Assembly (NCBI GenBank): GCA_003833135.1
Contig: QZLH01001166.1
Location: 13,953 to 26,283, forward strand
Direction of reading: 5' to 3'
DNA: 12,331 bases
Origin: Oehlia diaphana
Lineage: Eukaryota > Glomeromycota > Glomeromycetes > Glomerales > Glomeraceae
Under the pieces are notes generated by a model. It was not told the DNA's origin, made no database searches, and saw only the letters and a program-made list of their open reading frames with translations. The position numbers were made by a program, and so were the translations under genes. Of the stretch, positions 1 through 8,572 are shown piece by piece. Positions within the stretch are counted from its first letter, which is position 1; every line of letters begins with the position of its first letter.

Positions 1-77
1 AATACGTTTATATTATGATTTTAAAGTTTCTATTAATCTTTCTTTATAAAAAATTAATCTAATTAAAATTACTCTGA

Positions 78-87
78 ATCACGTGAT
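78..87. repeat. Perfect 10-bp palindrome atcacgtgat beside a C-run
   Basis: A perfect palindrome with a CACGTG core, followed six bases later by the short C-run ccccc. The unit resembles the reverse complement of 11951-11970, where a G-run is followed by atcatgtgat in the leader of a pogo-like element. It may be a piece of a related transposon end truncated by the window edge, or simply an E-box-type regulatory site. The sequence alone does not decide. Confidence 0.35.
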
Positions 88-110
88 TTGCCCCCGCTTT
101 AGACGACCTC

Positions 111-250
111 CTAATATGGCAAATTAGATTGTAAATGATAATCGAAGCATTTTTTGTTTTACTATAAGAAGTTAAGATGATTCCTTTACTTTTTCGGAAC
201 AACTATATACGGGAAAATTTTTTGCTGATATGCCAAGTTGAGTTGTAAAT
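111..250 (+). repeat. Diverged direct repeat pair, 26 bp, 114 bp apart
   Basis: The segments 111-136 and 225-250 match at about 20 of 26 positions. Both begin ct(a/g)atatg(g/c)caa and end ttgtaaat. No coding potential is visible. The rest of 1-500 is AT-rich non-coding DNA in which I see no gene on either strand. Confidence 0.3.
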
Positions 251-501
251 CGGTCTATAATCAACATTTTAACTATTTGTCGTCAAAACAAAACGTATAA
301 ATTTGTTTTATACTTACCAATTCGATGTCTTTCGCAATGAAGAAATTACTGTAAGATTTTCTTCATGAGTAAGCACAGAAATAATTTGGTATTAGCGAAG
401 CTAGTTTAGGAAATAATAGAAGTATTATGACATAATGGCATCCCTTAAAAATGTGATTATTTCTCTTAAATTTAATAATTACTATATTATGACGCAAAGA
501 C

Positions 502-725
502 TTGCATTATGGTAACATGAAAGAATGTGATCATTTGCGTTTTAGTATGCCCAAATATTTCGTCATATTTAGTAATTCATGTAAAATGATGCAATGTACA
601 AACAAACTACGGATGAATAATTTGCATTGGGACAAGTTTTGAAGCAGAATATTTGGCGTATAAATATAAGAATTATTGTTAGAAGCATTTTTGCATTTTT
701 TGTAAATTTTTTGTCGAAAATGCAA
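502..725. promoter_or_regulatory. Cluster of five TTGCAT/ATGCAA sites upstream of the 720 gene
   Basis: TTGCAT or its complement occurs at 502-507, 589-594, 622-627, 691-696 and 720-725, the last overlapping the start codon. In DNA this AT-rich, a six-base word with two G/C positions should appear far less than once per 220 bp. The cluster could be binding sites for a transcription factor acting on the gene at 720. The factor and any function are not known. Confidence 0.35.
659..666 (+). promoter_or_regulatory. TATA box (tataaata) for the gene at 720
   Basis: A consensus tataaata lies about 55 bp upstream of the first in-frame ATG of the five-exon gene, a spacing that fits a short 5' leader. 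It supports placing the start at 720 and not at an upstream exon. Confidence 0.5.
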
Positions 726-1939
726 AATAACAGGCAATTCGAATACTATGAAGGACATCAGGATCATGTCTATAACCACTTGTTAGAATTACAGAAACAA
801 CGGGAAAGAAAGGAACTGGAAAGAGAGGTAACCTATTTAATTTTATTTTACTCCAAAGAATAATGACTCAGGTTGGGATTAATTCGATATTTCTAGTATA
901 AAAGGATGGTGATGATTAAAAAAAACTTCAACAAATTTCTTGGTGAAATGAGAAACATCATTAAGTGTATTGTTGATATAATAAATAGGATAATCTCTAG
1001 CATCAAAAAAGCCATAGTCAAAGTTTATAGAGTTTTTAGTAATAATAACAACAATAATGACGACAAAATTGACAAAGAGTTTTGTCGTACTTTGGAAGAT
1101 ATTCGTAAAGTTTTGAAACTTATGATTAGTCATTTGGAAAATGACCCTTACAATTTCTCTAAATTTAGAGGTAATGTCTCAATTGTGAATAAATTTAATG
1201 TCATTTTTAATGCAAAAGATATAAATAATAAAAAATCTATATTTAGAGATGACATTCGTTCTTGATTTACATACGAATAAGTTGAAGTTCCATATTGAAG
1301 ATTTGCAAAAACAGCTCGAGGAGATTTTGCGAGAGGAGAAGAAACATAGTTCAACATTATCGTTTGGTTCACTTGTTGCTGTTGTAGTTTCTGGAGCCGT
1401 ATCTAAAAAAATAGTATCTTCGAAAATGTATGTAATTTTGATATGAACTATAGTATTCGAACAATTTTCTTATAAATTTCCTTATTTAGAGCAGCATTTG
1501 CAACAGACATTTTAAAATTCTTCTCAGAAGTTCCACCTAACGTTTACTGTGGTATCGCTGTAAGCTATTTTGATTTCATAACTCGTGATATATATGTTTA
1601 TCAATCTTACTTTTTTTTACATAATAGGTTGTAGGAGTGGTCTGCATTGGGCTTGGTAAATTAGATATTGAAAACAATATTAAAAATTGTAAAGAGTTGA
1701 CCCAACAGCTTCGTAACTTGGAAATAAAAATCAAGACGATGGAAGATTATATTCCTAAAAATGAAGAAGATGAAGAGAAGTATAAGATAATGGTTTCTAG
1801 AGAAAAGGCCTCAAATGAAGAGAGCGAAGAAAAGACACTCAGCAAAAAGAGTGAAGAAGAGTGTGGCTTGATTAAGCAATTGATAGAATACGAAAAAAGT
1901 ATTAAGGAGTACAAAGATTTATTATGCCCTAATTGCTAA
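720..1939 (+). CDS. Five-exon gene, uncharacterised coiled-coil protein with two hydrophobic segments
   Basis: Exons are 720-827, 897-1170, 1247-1427, 1490-1559 and 1628-1939, giving 945 nt (314 residues plus TAA). The introns are 69, 76, 62 and 68 nt, all GT-AG. The third has a perfect GTATGT donor, and most end in a pyrimidine/TTTAG-like acceptor. Every junction restores one open frame across separate ORFs, which is strong support. The ATG at 720 has A at -3 and a TATA box 54 bp upstream. Residues 20-36 are charged and helical. Residues 139-162 form a K/E-rich helix. Residues 166-180 and 207-221 are hydrophobic and rich in Val, Ala and Gly. Residues 223-310 are very K/E-rich and probably coiled coil. 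An Asn-rich run lies near residue 82. No signal peptide is visible. I do not recognise the family. The helix, hydrophobic pair, helix layout resembles membrane-inserting helical proteins (ClyA-like or ApoL-like) only in outline, so membrane association is inference. Confidence 0.8.
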
Positions 1940-2763
1940 GAATTATATTGTGATTTTGAATACATCTTTATTTGTATTTTCTTTGAAATTTATTAACGTA
2001 CCTTGGGTACGTATATTTATTAAAGTACAAACTTATATTTACGACTAGAATTATGATAAATTTTTGTAATACAGGTAAAGACTGATAATTCCGGTAAATT
2101 AATAAAAAAATCATTTTGATCGCGCCACGTAATTTATTTAGAATTATTAAACCCCTAAAAATAAATGAGATCATACACGAAAATACGTCTATCTTTATGC
2201 GTTGTACAATTTTAAAGATATCCATTAAAAAAAAATATTAAAAAAATTTAAATTTTATTAGTTAGCATTATTAGAAATGGCAGTCACCGGAAAGAGAACT
2301 AAAAAATAATTCTTTTATATACATTATCATATGCAGCTATTAGGATCATGCCGATCTTCGTAGACTGTTATTTTTGATATACCCCTAGACCATAATTTGG
2401 CATTTCCTTCCCACTACTAATTTTTTTCTTTTTTCTGAACCCACACGCTAATCTTAATTTATATTTAATTCCATTTTAACTCATGTTGGTTATTTTTTTT
2501 AAAAGAAGCTATAAAAATGAGACGTCCAAATAGTAAATTAATGTGCAACTCTATACCACAGATTTAAGAATTTAATTGCCGATCCGCATATGATTTGGTT
2601 GTTGATCGGCCTTTTTTCCTTTAATAGATAAGTTCGTCAATTTGTAACCAAATCACTTGAAATTTTTGCTGAGAATACTATAAAATTGGTTTTTATTTAA
2701 TATAATTTTTATAAAATTGAAATTTTATAAAACATGAAATCTTTTTTTCCCCCTCATTTTCCC
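1940..2763. other. Non-coding AT-rich spacer with two hairpins
   Basis: I see no supported gene on either strand. A perfect hairpin (7-bp stem acgtacc/ggtacgt, 3-nt loop) lies at 1996-2012, 57 bp past the stop of the upstream gene, and could sit in its 3' UTR. A TATA-like gctataaaaatg at about 2509 is followed only by a 16-codon ORF, which I do not call. The second hairpin is listed separately. Confidence 0.4.
2578..2610. repeat. Hairpin gccgatc...gatcggc followed by a T-run
   Basis: Perfect 7-bp arms at 2578-2584 and 2604-2610 flank a 19-nt loop. The base c and then six T's follow. It looks like a bacterial intrinsic terminator, but in a fungal genome that function is not expected. A transposon terminal hairpin is another possibility. 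Confidence 0.3.
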
Positions 2764-2769
2764 TATAAA
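2764..2769 (+). promoter_or_regulatory. TATA box upstream of a small ORF
   Basis: tataaa lies 34 bp before the ATG at 2803, behind a T-run and C-run (about 2742-2755). This is plausible core-promoter spacing, and it is the main reason to list the small ORF. Confidence 0.3.
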
Positions 2770-2802
2770 CAAGTCTAACAAGCATCAATTTTCGACATAC
2801 AC

Positions 2803-2937
2803 ATGACCAATCAAATTATTCCAATAGATCAGGCGCAGATCTGTCACGCGTTCCCATGTTACACAATTCAAATATTCGGAGAAAATTTCACTTTCACAAT
2901 ATATCAATATATGAAAAATTTATGTATTAAATATTGA
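2803..2937 (+). CDS. Candidate small ORF, 44 codons, unknown
   Basis: ATG to TGA, 44 codons, beginning MTNQIIPIDQ and ending with a Lys/Tyr-rich tail. It contains three Cys (residues 14, 19 and 41) and is not hydrophobic enough for a clear signal peptide. The first 25 codons are noticeably richer in G/C than the surrounding DNA, which hints at constraint, and a TATA box lies 34 bp upstream. It could be a real micro-gene, the first exon of a lost gene, or a promoter segment read by chance. No family is recognised. ORFs this short occur often by chance, so confidence is low. Confidence 0.22.
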   Translation: MTNQIIPIDQAQICHAFPCYTIQIFGENFTFTIYQYMKNLCIKY

Positions 2938-4158
2938 TTATACCTAATTTTCTTTTTATTTATTTATTTTATTATTTTATCACATATATTATAAACAATA
3001 TTTTACGTTATTCTTTGGAATTTTTAAAGTTTGTTTTAGCAAGTATTAAAGTATTTATGTATATATTTTGCCGTTTTTTGTATAAATACACAAACTTATA
3101 TATTTTTAGTTAGATATATGTTACTTTATCAGCTATACAGAGAATTTTAAAAACAGAGAAAAAAAAAATTTTTTTATTTCATAAATATATAAAGTAAAAA
3201 TTTTTCTGTACTATTTACAGTATTATGCAATAAATTATAATAAAACTATTTAAAACTTAAAAAATTTATTTTATTTTTATTGACTTATTACTATAAAGTT
3301 ACTTACAGTAAATATTAAAAGTCTGAATTTTTTCGCTTTTTTTTCAAAGTTAAATGTTATACAAGATCAACCAATCAAAATTTAGACGCCACACTTTATA
3401 TCACGTGCCCGACGTAGGAGTTGGAATTTTTACGAAAGTAACGAAAATTAGTACGTCAAGAAATCGAAATTGAAATATTTCCGGAAAAATCAGTCGAATC
3501 TGTTAATTCTATACATTTTTATGGCGCTTTTATTTCGACAATCGGTACCAAATTTTTAAATAGATATCAGAATATTTTACAGTATCTGTGATTTACAACA
3601 AATTTTCTTTTTGTATATTTTTGTATAAGAATATTCTCGGTTATTTTAATTTGGTTCCATTTATGAAATTTTCAATATCAGTCAAAAAACTTACCACCGT
3701 CATAATAAAATAAAAAAAGTTACGATTTTTGATTTAATTATTCGATAATCGACCTAAATAAATAAATTAATTGAATTATATCATGATGAGAAAAATAAAA
3801 ATACTTCTTTCTTCCATCATCAATGACTGCGTAATATAAGAACAGTATTATAAAATAAATTCATATGATTTTTACTTAATAAATATTTAATAAACTTCAA
3901 TTTTAAATTATCAATTCTTTAATGGAGATATCCTAAATAATATATAAATAACAATAATAAAAGTATTTATTTGAAAAACTTTTTTGTTTTGATACAACAA
4001 AAAAAATATATATATAATTTTTATGTAAAATATAAGGAATAAAAAAAAATGGTACAAAATGTAATAACTAAATTCATAATTAAAAGTGAACTTTGTTTAC
4101 AATTTAAAATTTGGTAAGATTCAGTTAAGACTATATAAAATTATTTTCACAAAGAAAC
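2938..4158. other. Non-coding, very AT-rich spacer
   Basis: No ORF or exon chain is supportable here on either strand. It has a TTTA-type microsatellite at about 2956-2980 and scattered A/T runs. Only 3360-3540 is of more normal composition and is listed as a possible regulatory block. Confidence 0.4.
3371..3407. promoter_or_regulatory. CCAAT box and CACGTG E-box pair
   Basis: ccaatca at 3371-3377 and cacgtg at 3402-3407 lie in a locally GC-richer block (3360-3540) of an otherwise AT-dominated spacer. The combination is typical of fungal promoters or transposon leaders, but no gene starts within reach on either strand. It may belong to a lost gene or to an old mobile element. Confidence 0.25.
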
Positions 4159-4181
4159 AAAAAAAAAAAAAAAAAAAAACA

Positions 4182-4213
<32 letters not shown>
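4159..4213. repeat. Poly-A tract, A21-CAC-A31
   Basis: Two A-runs (4159-4179 and 4183-4213) are separated by CAC. They lie only 16 bp beyond the stop codon of the minus-strand ML gene, where that strand reads as poly-T. Such runs are prone to assembly and length errors. The position immediately 3' of a gene is notable, but poly-T on the sense strand is not a retroposed poly-A tail. Confidence 0.6.
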
Positions 4214-4215
<2 letters not shown>

Positions 4216-4229
4216 CATAAAAAAATTAA

Positions 4230-4673
4230 TTAAGCGCCAGTAACAGTGCCTATAGAACATCCTAAAGATTGACCAGCAGAACTAAAAACTTGAACTATAA
4301 TACTGAATGTTGGAAGCAAGTTTTTTGATTTAAGATCTGCTCTAAGACCAATATATTTAGTTGGGCATGTCACTGATTTACATATATCATAGACTATAGG
4401 ATCATCCAAAAGTTTACCATCATCACCTATAGCACTAACATCAAGAGTGGCACCTGCGGAAATGGTACCAACCTTTATTGCTCCGGAAATGTATAGAGAG
4501 AAGGATCCAGAAATTGGTGGAGGATCAGGTTGGACTATTACTTTGAGTGGATTTAGAGATCCAATATGGCATGGAACAAAAGTAACATCTCTTTCTTGAA
4601 GTTGATGCGGCAAAGCATTGATTAATGAAAGAGTAGCTAATAAAACGATTACGAAAATATAATTTTGCTTCAT
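4230..4673 (-). CDS. Secreted ML-domain (MD-2/NPC2-like) lipid-binding protein
   Basis: An intact single-exon gene for a 147-residue protein. Residues 1-20 form a signal peptide: a Lys, then a hydrophobic core of Ile, Val and Leu, with likely cleavage after INA at residue 20. The rest is one ML domain of about 125 residues, the usual size for fungal phosphatidylglycerol/phosphatidylinositol transfer-type (NPC2-like) proteins. Four Cys (35, 98, 103, 139) fit two disulfides. The segment DICKSVTCPTK around residues 96-106 is the family's characteristic Cys-x4-Cys-Pro signature. ML proteins bind lipids such as sterols and phospholipids inside a beta-sandwich. The ligand here is unknown, and the protein should act in the secretory pathway, vacuole or outside the cell. 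A TATA box lies upstream on the same strand. No introns or breaks are seen. The family call is from recognition of sequence and Cys pattern. Confidence 0.85.
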   Translation of the reverse strand: MKQNYIFVIVLLATLSLINALPHQLQERDVTFVPCHIGSLNPLKVIVQPDPPPISGSFSLYISGAIKVGTISAGATLDVSAIGDDGKLLDDPIVYDICKSVTCPTKYIGLRADLKSKNLLPTFSIIVQVFSSAGQSLGCSIGTVTGA

Positions 4674-4757
4674 GATTTTGATTAATTATTAGATAAGTGT
4701 ATGACTATAAGCAATTTCAGTTGGAAAGCTTATGGACAAGATAAGGTGAAATCGTTG

Positions 4758-4769
4758 CCTTTTTATAAG
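4758..4769 (-). promoter_or_regulatory. TATA box (cttataaaaagg) of the ML gene
   Basis: On the minus strand cttataaaaagg lies about 85-96 bp upstream of the ML start codon, leaving room for a leader of roughly 55-65 nt. It is the only good TATA sequence in this interval. Confidence 0.5.
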
Positions 4770-4986
4770 AAATTCTTTAATTATTTTGAGAATAGTGTAA
4801 GCACTTTCGAGTTTCACTTTGGGTTATTCATTTTGAATTAGATAACTTCCACAAATAGTAATTATTTCAAAGATTACCGACCATTATTTTTTACCTTTTG
4901 GATATTCCATTACAAAAAAAAAAAAACGGGTATTACGATAACATGTAGTGTATGCAAAATATATCATGGGCGCGGAATAAAAAAAA

Positions 4987-5072
4987 TTTGATCCTTCACT
5001 GTAATACTTCAAAAACTTTGATCCTTAACTGTAATACTTCAAAACTTTGATCCTTCTTTGTAATATTTCATA
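4987..5072 (+). repeat. Tandem array, three 27-30 bp units
   Basis: The units start at 4987, 5017 and 5046. Each begins tttgatcctt and continues with (c/a)actgtaatacttcaaaa or a close variant. The third is more diverged (ctttgtaatatttcata). The array follows directly on a cgcggaataaa motif at 4971, one of several dispersed copies described under the findings. Confidence 0.75.
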
Positions 5073-5354
5073 TTTAATCAGTTGACGCGAAATAAATATC
5101 TGAATTGTAGAATACTAACCAATAGACTTGAGCGCTGAATAAAATATTTGACCCAATTTCATTATTTATAAATTTAATAGAAGACATTCAAGACAATTTC
5201 TAAAAAAAGGTTATGATTGTTCCTTGACCTGTTTGAACAATCCTCCTTTGTAGTATTTTGATTATCTTAAATAAAAGATAAATAATTTTACGGAATTCAC
5301 GCTTCCACAAGCCGTCATGGGAGACACGGAATAAAATTTGTAATGTTTATAAAT

Positions 5355-5773
5355 TAGAGTTTAGATCCGTCCATCCGGATATCCAATTTTTGTGTTATCC
5401 GTTTATCTGGATATCCCGTTAATTTATCCGGATATTACCCGGATATCCTAAATTATCCGGATATCCAATTATTTTTTGCAGACTAATTCGGGCCAAATTT
5501 ATAATTCCGACCAGGATTACGCCTTGGTAGATGATCATTTCTATTTTTAGCGATAGCCGTTCCACAAAAAATTATTTCTCTAAAAAACAAAATTTTCCTT
5601 TTTAAGAGATCGTGTAACATAAATTTTTAAAAAAGGAAATATTTAACATAATTCCGGACGGAATTATCTTAACGGATAATATCCGGATATCCGTCGGATT
5701 ATCCGAATATCCATCCGGATATTCGAATATTTGCGGATATCCGTTTTTTAACGGGTAGCGGATATAAACTCTA
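5355..5773. mobile_element. Foldback MITE with ATCCGGAT arrays, TA-flanked
   Basis: A 419-bp non-coding element. Its ends are inverted repeats beginning tagagttta-atccg (9 bp perfect, then 14 of 15), with TA at both outer edges, as expected for a TA target duplication of the Tc1/mariner type. Both arms consist of repeated short motifs around the palindromes atccggat and ggatatcc (about 5365-5466 and 5680-5750). The core (5470-5670) is AT-rich and has internal partial inverted repeats (for example ttttcctttttaa with ttaaaaaaggaaa). There is no ORF, so it would need a transposase supplied in trans. Confidence 0.7.
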
Positions 5774-6754
5774 TTATAAAAATATTTTCAGCCCACTCGT
5801 GATGCGGAATAAAAATCCTTTCCTTGTAATACTTTATAAATGTTAAATACCCCTTGTTATACAGTAATTATCAAAAATATTAAGGATCTACATACTATTT
5901 TGATTACAATGACGAGCATATGGTATGGTTTCAAACCAATCATTTCATATAAATCGTTTTTCCGTAGTAAACATAAACGAATTCATAAATGAAACCTTTT
6001 TTAATAAAATAATAATCCAACTTAAAATTAATTTATAATTACTTTGTTAATATTGTCATATTAATAGAGAAAGATGGAATATTCCTCTTTTAATATCATT
6101 CGTTGTATTAAAGATTAAATTGCATTGATGTTTGCATTGTTTGTATTAGTATTGTGATTTATCACTAATATCAACAAAATTCATGATGAAAGTTTTGCTG
6201 ACTCCGAATGATGTGTAAATGTTAATTATCTTAATGAATATGATGTGTCGTAGTGTACTAACTCCTAGTATGGCCTAAATTTCGATTTATAAAGTTGGTT
6301 TACCGCTATTCATATAATAATAATAATAGGATATTTATGAATATAACTTAGATGTAATTAACACGCTTATAATTTATAATCTAATGAATTTTTGAATTTT
6401 TTATAATTATTTTATTAATTGTGAATTTAAAGATATACAAACTTTCGTGATAACATTTTCAGGTAACGTTAATTCAAACGTTGAAAGATGATCTATTAGT
6501 AACTGAAATTCAATCTTAGATATCATGTGATCATGAAATTGTAACCGGACTTTGAAAATCTCTTTCGTAGTCACTATTATATATTACTTCATTGAAATTT
6601 GTTAAAAAGTTTGATGCGTTCACCATTATATGACCTATGGAATTTATGCTTTCAAGAATCGTTTCTATTTTTTACCGTTTACTACTATTTTTTTTTAAAA
6701 GCACTAGTTACGTCGGTTTTACAAAGTCTGAAAAAATAAAAGAATGGGAAGTCT
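5774..6754. other. Non-coding spacer between two foldback elements
   Basis: No gene is visible. It contains one last copy of the GGAATAAAA repeat (5794-5840), a CCAAT box with a nearby catataaat (about 5936-5955) but no following ORF, two ttgcattg words at about 6120-6140, and a near-palindrome tcatgtgatcatga at about 6524-6537. Confidence 0.35.
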
Positions 6755-7009
6755 GGTACCAGGACCCAGAAACATATATATAGGGGTCAGGTGATGAAAA
6801 GAATTTTTACTATGAGCTGTACGCATTTTTTCAGGGCGGAATTATGATAATGTCAGTCGGTTACTATAATAGGAAATATAATTTTGACTGGCATTATCAA
6901 AAATTATCTAAAAAAGGAAGGATTTTCATGAATTTTTTTCAGTTCAGAATACGCAAACTCAAACCTGACCCTTATCTGTTATATATATATTTCTGGGTCC
7001 TCTGGTACC
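6755..7009. mobile_element. Foldback MITE with ggtaccag ends
   Basis: A 255-bp element with imperfect terminal inverted repeats of about 37-45 bp. The left arm reads ggtaccaggacccagaaa then an atatata run and ggggtcagg. The right arm in reverse complement reads ggtaccagaggacccagaaa, then atatata and gggtcagg. The target duplication is unclear: TA lies just outside the right end, but CT lies outside the left. An 84-codon ORF over this element has no protein character and is not called. Confidence 0.65.
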
Positions 7010-8376
7010 TATTCTCAAGGTTGGTCGCGACAACAACGTATATTGATTTAATAGTGAATCATATTATACATGCCAATAAAATAATAGATATAAGATGACT
7101 AAAAGTAATTTAATTTTGATTACGTTCGAGTTTTCGCATTCTTAGGGTTTTAGTTAGCAATGTTTAATGTCATAACTATATTTACTGAAATAAGGTCATA
7201 AACTATGAATTTTTATCAAGTTCATTTTTGAAATACTGCAGTTTAGTAACTAATAATGTAATTATACTTAATTCGTAAATCCGTAAATTAATTTACATTC
7301 AAAATTTTTAAATTTTATTTAAATGTTATAGTATAGATATCCATTTATAATATATTGAAACTTAATTTAATTGATCACTAACACGATAATAATATAAAAT
7401 TAAAATTTATTTATGACATTAATCATATTTTTTAAATCTTATTACAAATTAATAATAAATTTTTTTTATAAATATGTTCAATTAAATTTATTTCGCATAT
7501 AAAAAAAAATGTATTTTTTTTTTCCTTTTATTTAAATCACATGAATGGGTTACACACTTACAGTTAATATGGCGTGCGACCGTAACGTGTAAATGTAAAA
7601 ACAAGGTCCTCATGTCGTGGCTTCGATCATACCATGATTTCCATAAACGGAAATCAAATTTCTTTTTATAGTAACTTACCGAATATCTGTATTTAAACGC
7701 CCATTGATAATACCAAGCATTGTGTTAAAATTATATCCAATCAAAGGATTTTAAATTAATTAATGGATATTTTGATACCAACATCATATTAAGGTTGACC
7801 AGAAATATTTATTATTATTTTTATTAATTAATTAAGCAATAATTTTATTTGACATGACATTTTTTAATAATAATTTTATTTTTATAATAATTTTTATTGA
7901 AGATAATTTTTTTTTTATTTAATATGAAATTTTTTCTTTAAAATCGTTAATTACGATCATCGTACGTTTAGAGTACTCTGTATAAATAATTCTCGATTGT
8001 AATTTAGTGTGTAACTTTATTTTATGACACTATGAATAATTATCGTGTAGCTTTAAAACAGAATATATAGTAAAATATTACTGTACGATAATACAAATTT
8101 GGATAGACGAAAATTTTTAATTTTTCCGTACTCAGGCGGACTATTAAAAATAAATTTTGATTTTCCGTATTAATTAATAATTTTACATCGTAGCATCATG
8201 TGATAGAACTTTCGAGAATGAAAATGTTACAATTGCATAATATTTGAGTAACATAATTGATTTGATTAATTTATATATTTGTAATGTAATGATTTTAACG
8301 TTTTGTTTATTATATATTTGTCATAAATATCTCTTTTTAATCTTTACTGCTTTGAAGAAGAAAAATAATTGTAAAT
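7010..8376. other. Non-coding AT-rich spacer
   Basis: No supportable gene. A block of more balanced composition at about 7540-7750 has a hairpin with 7-bp arms (gatttcc 7636-7642, ggaaatc 7649-7655, 6-nt loop) and a CCAATCA box at about 7738. Positions 7800-7925 are low-complexity DNA with recurring aataattttattt. The last 60 bp before 8377 are the likely promoter of the truncated gene there, with a TATA-like cataaatat at about 8322-8330. Confidence 0.35.
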
Positions 8377-8572
8377 ATGAATATTGATAATATATCCAAT
8401 GTTGAAGACTTTCCAATTGAATTGTTAAATCCTAAATTTGAACAGGTTTATATAAATTATCATGACTTTATATTCATGATACAAATTTTGGTTTTATAGT
8501 TTATACTAAAGTTTAATTTATTATTAGGAATTATCTGAAATTGAACCATTAAGAGAAGAATTGAATAATTAG
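8377..8572 (+). pseudogene. Start of a two-exon gene cut off by a MITE
   Basis: Exon 1 is 8377-8445 (23 codons, beginning MNIDNISNVEDF and ending with Glu-Gln). A GT-AG intron follows at 8446-8527 (82 nt, phase 0, ending ttattag). Exon 2 continues 14 codons, rich in Glu and Leu, to a TAG at 8570-8572. The TA of this stop is the target dinucleotide and the G is the first base of the foldback element at 8570-8929. Without the element the frame would continue from 8930 for a further 18 codons, to a TAA at 8982-8984. The peptide looks like the acidic beginning of a larger protein, but the family is not recognised. A functional 37-residue peptide cannot be excluded. Confidence 0.5.

Larger units (their letters stand above)
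4965..5840 (+). repeat. Dispersed 'cgGAATAAAA' repeat family, about five degenerate copies
   Basis: Related blocks start near 4965 (catgggcgcggaataaaa), 5079 (gttgacgcgaaataaat), 5127 (ttgagcgctgaataaaa), 5316 (catgggagacacggaataaa) and 5794 (tcgtgatgcggaataaaa). Several continue with a (c)ctttgtaatactt-like tail. All are on the same strand. The foldback element at 5355 sits between copies. I see no coding frame. The order of copies suggests an old, degraded long-period repeat. Confidence 0.45.

Noticed and set aside
627..719. Upstream extension of the first exon to a TTG at 627
   Set aside because: The only in-frame upstream start is TTG. The extension covers the TATA box, and the first ATG with A at -3 is at 720.
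531..1133. Minus-strand ORFs at 531-779 and 879-1133
   Set aside because: Both overlap the promoter and exons 1-2 of the spliced plus-strand gene. They show no independent protein character and carry no promoter.
1148..1372. Minus-strand 74-codon ORF
   Set aside because: It is antisense to exons 2-3 and intron 2 of the plus-strand gene, whose frame continuity is far better supported.
1968..2225. Minus-strand 85-codon ORF after the first gene
   Set aside because: It has an Ile/Phe/Lys/Asn composition as expected from AT-rich non-coding DNA, spans the hairpin at 1996-2012, and matches no recognisable family.
2263..2277. 15-mer ttagcattattagaa shared with 10482-10496
   Set aside because: The match does not extend beyond the shared word, and AT-rich words of this size recur by chance in such DNA.
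2578..2616. Intrinsic terminator (hairpin plus T-run), likewise at 9176-9200
   Set aside because: The genome is eukaryotic, with spliced genes and TATA boxes. Bacterial-type termination does not apply and no Pol III RNA gene is visible upstream.
5365..5750. ATCCGGAT array as a CRISPR or centromeric satellite
   Set aside because: The spacing is irregular, there are no unique spacers, and the whole array lies between terminal inverted repeats, so a foldback transposon explains it better.
6844..7098. Plus-strand 84-codon ORF
   Set aside because: It starts inside and crosses the right end of the foldback element at 6755-7009. Its codons are just the inverted repeat read through.
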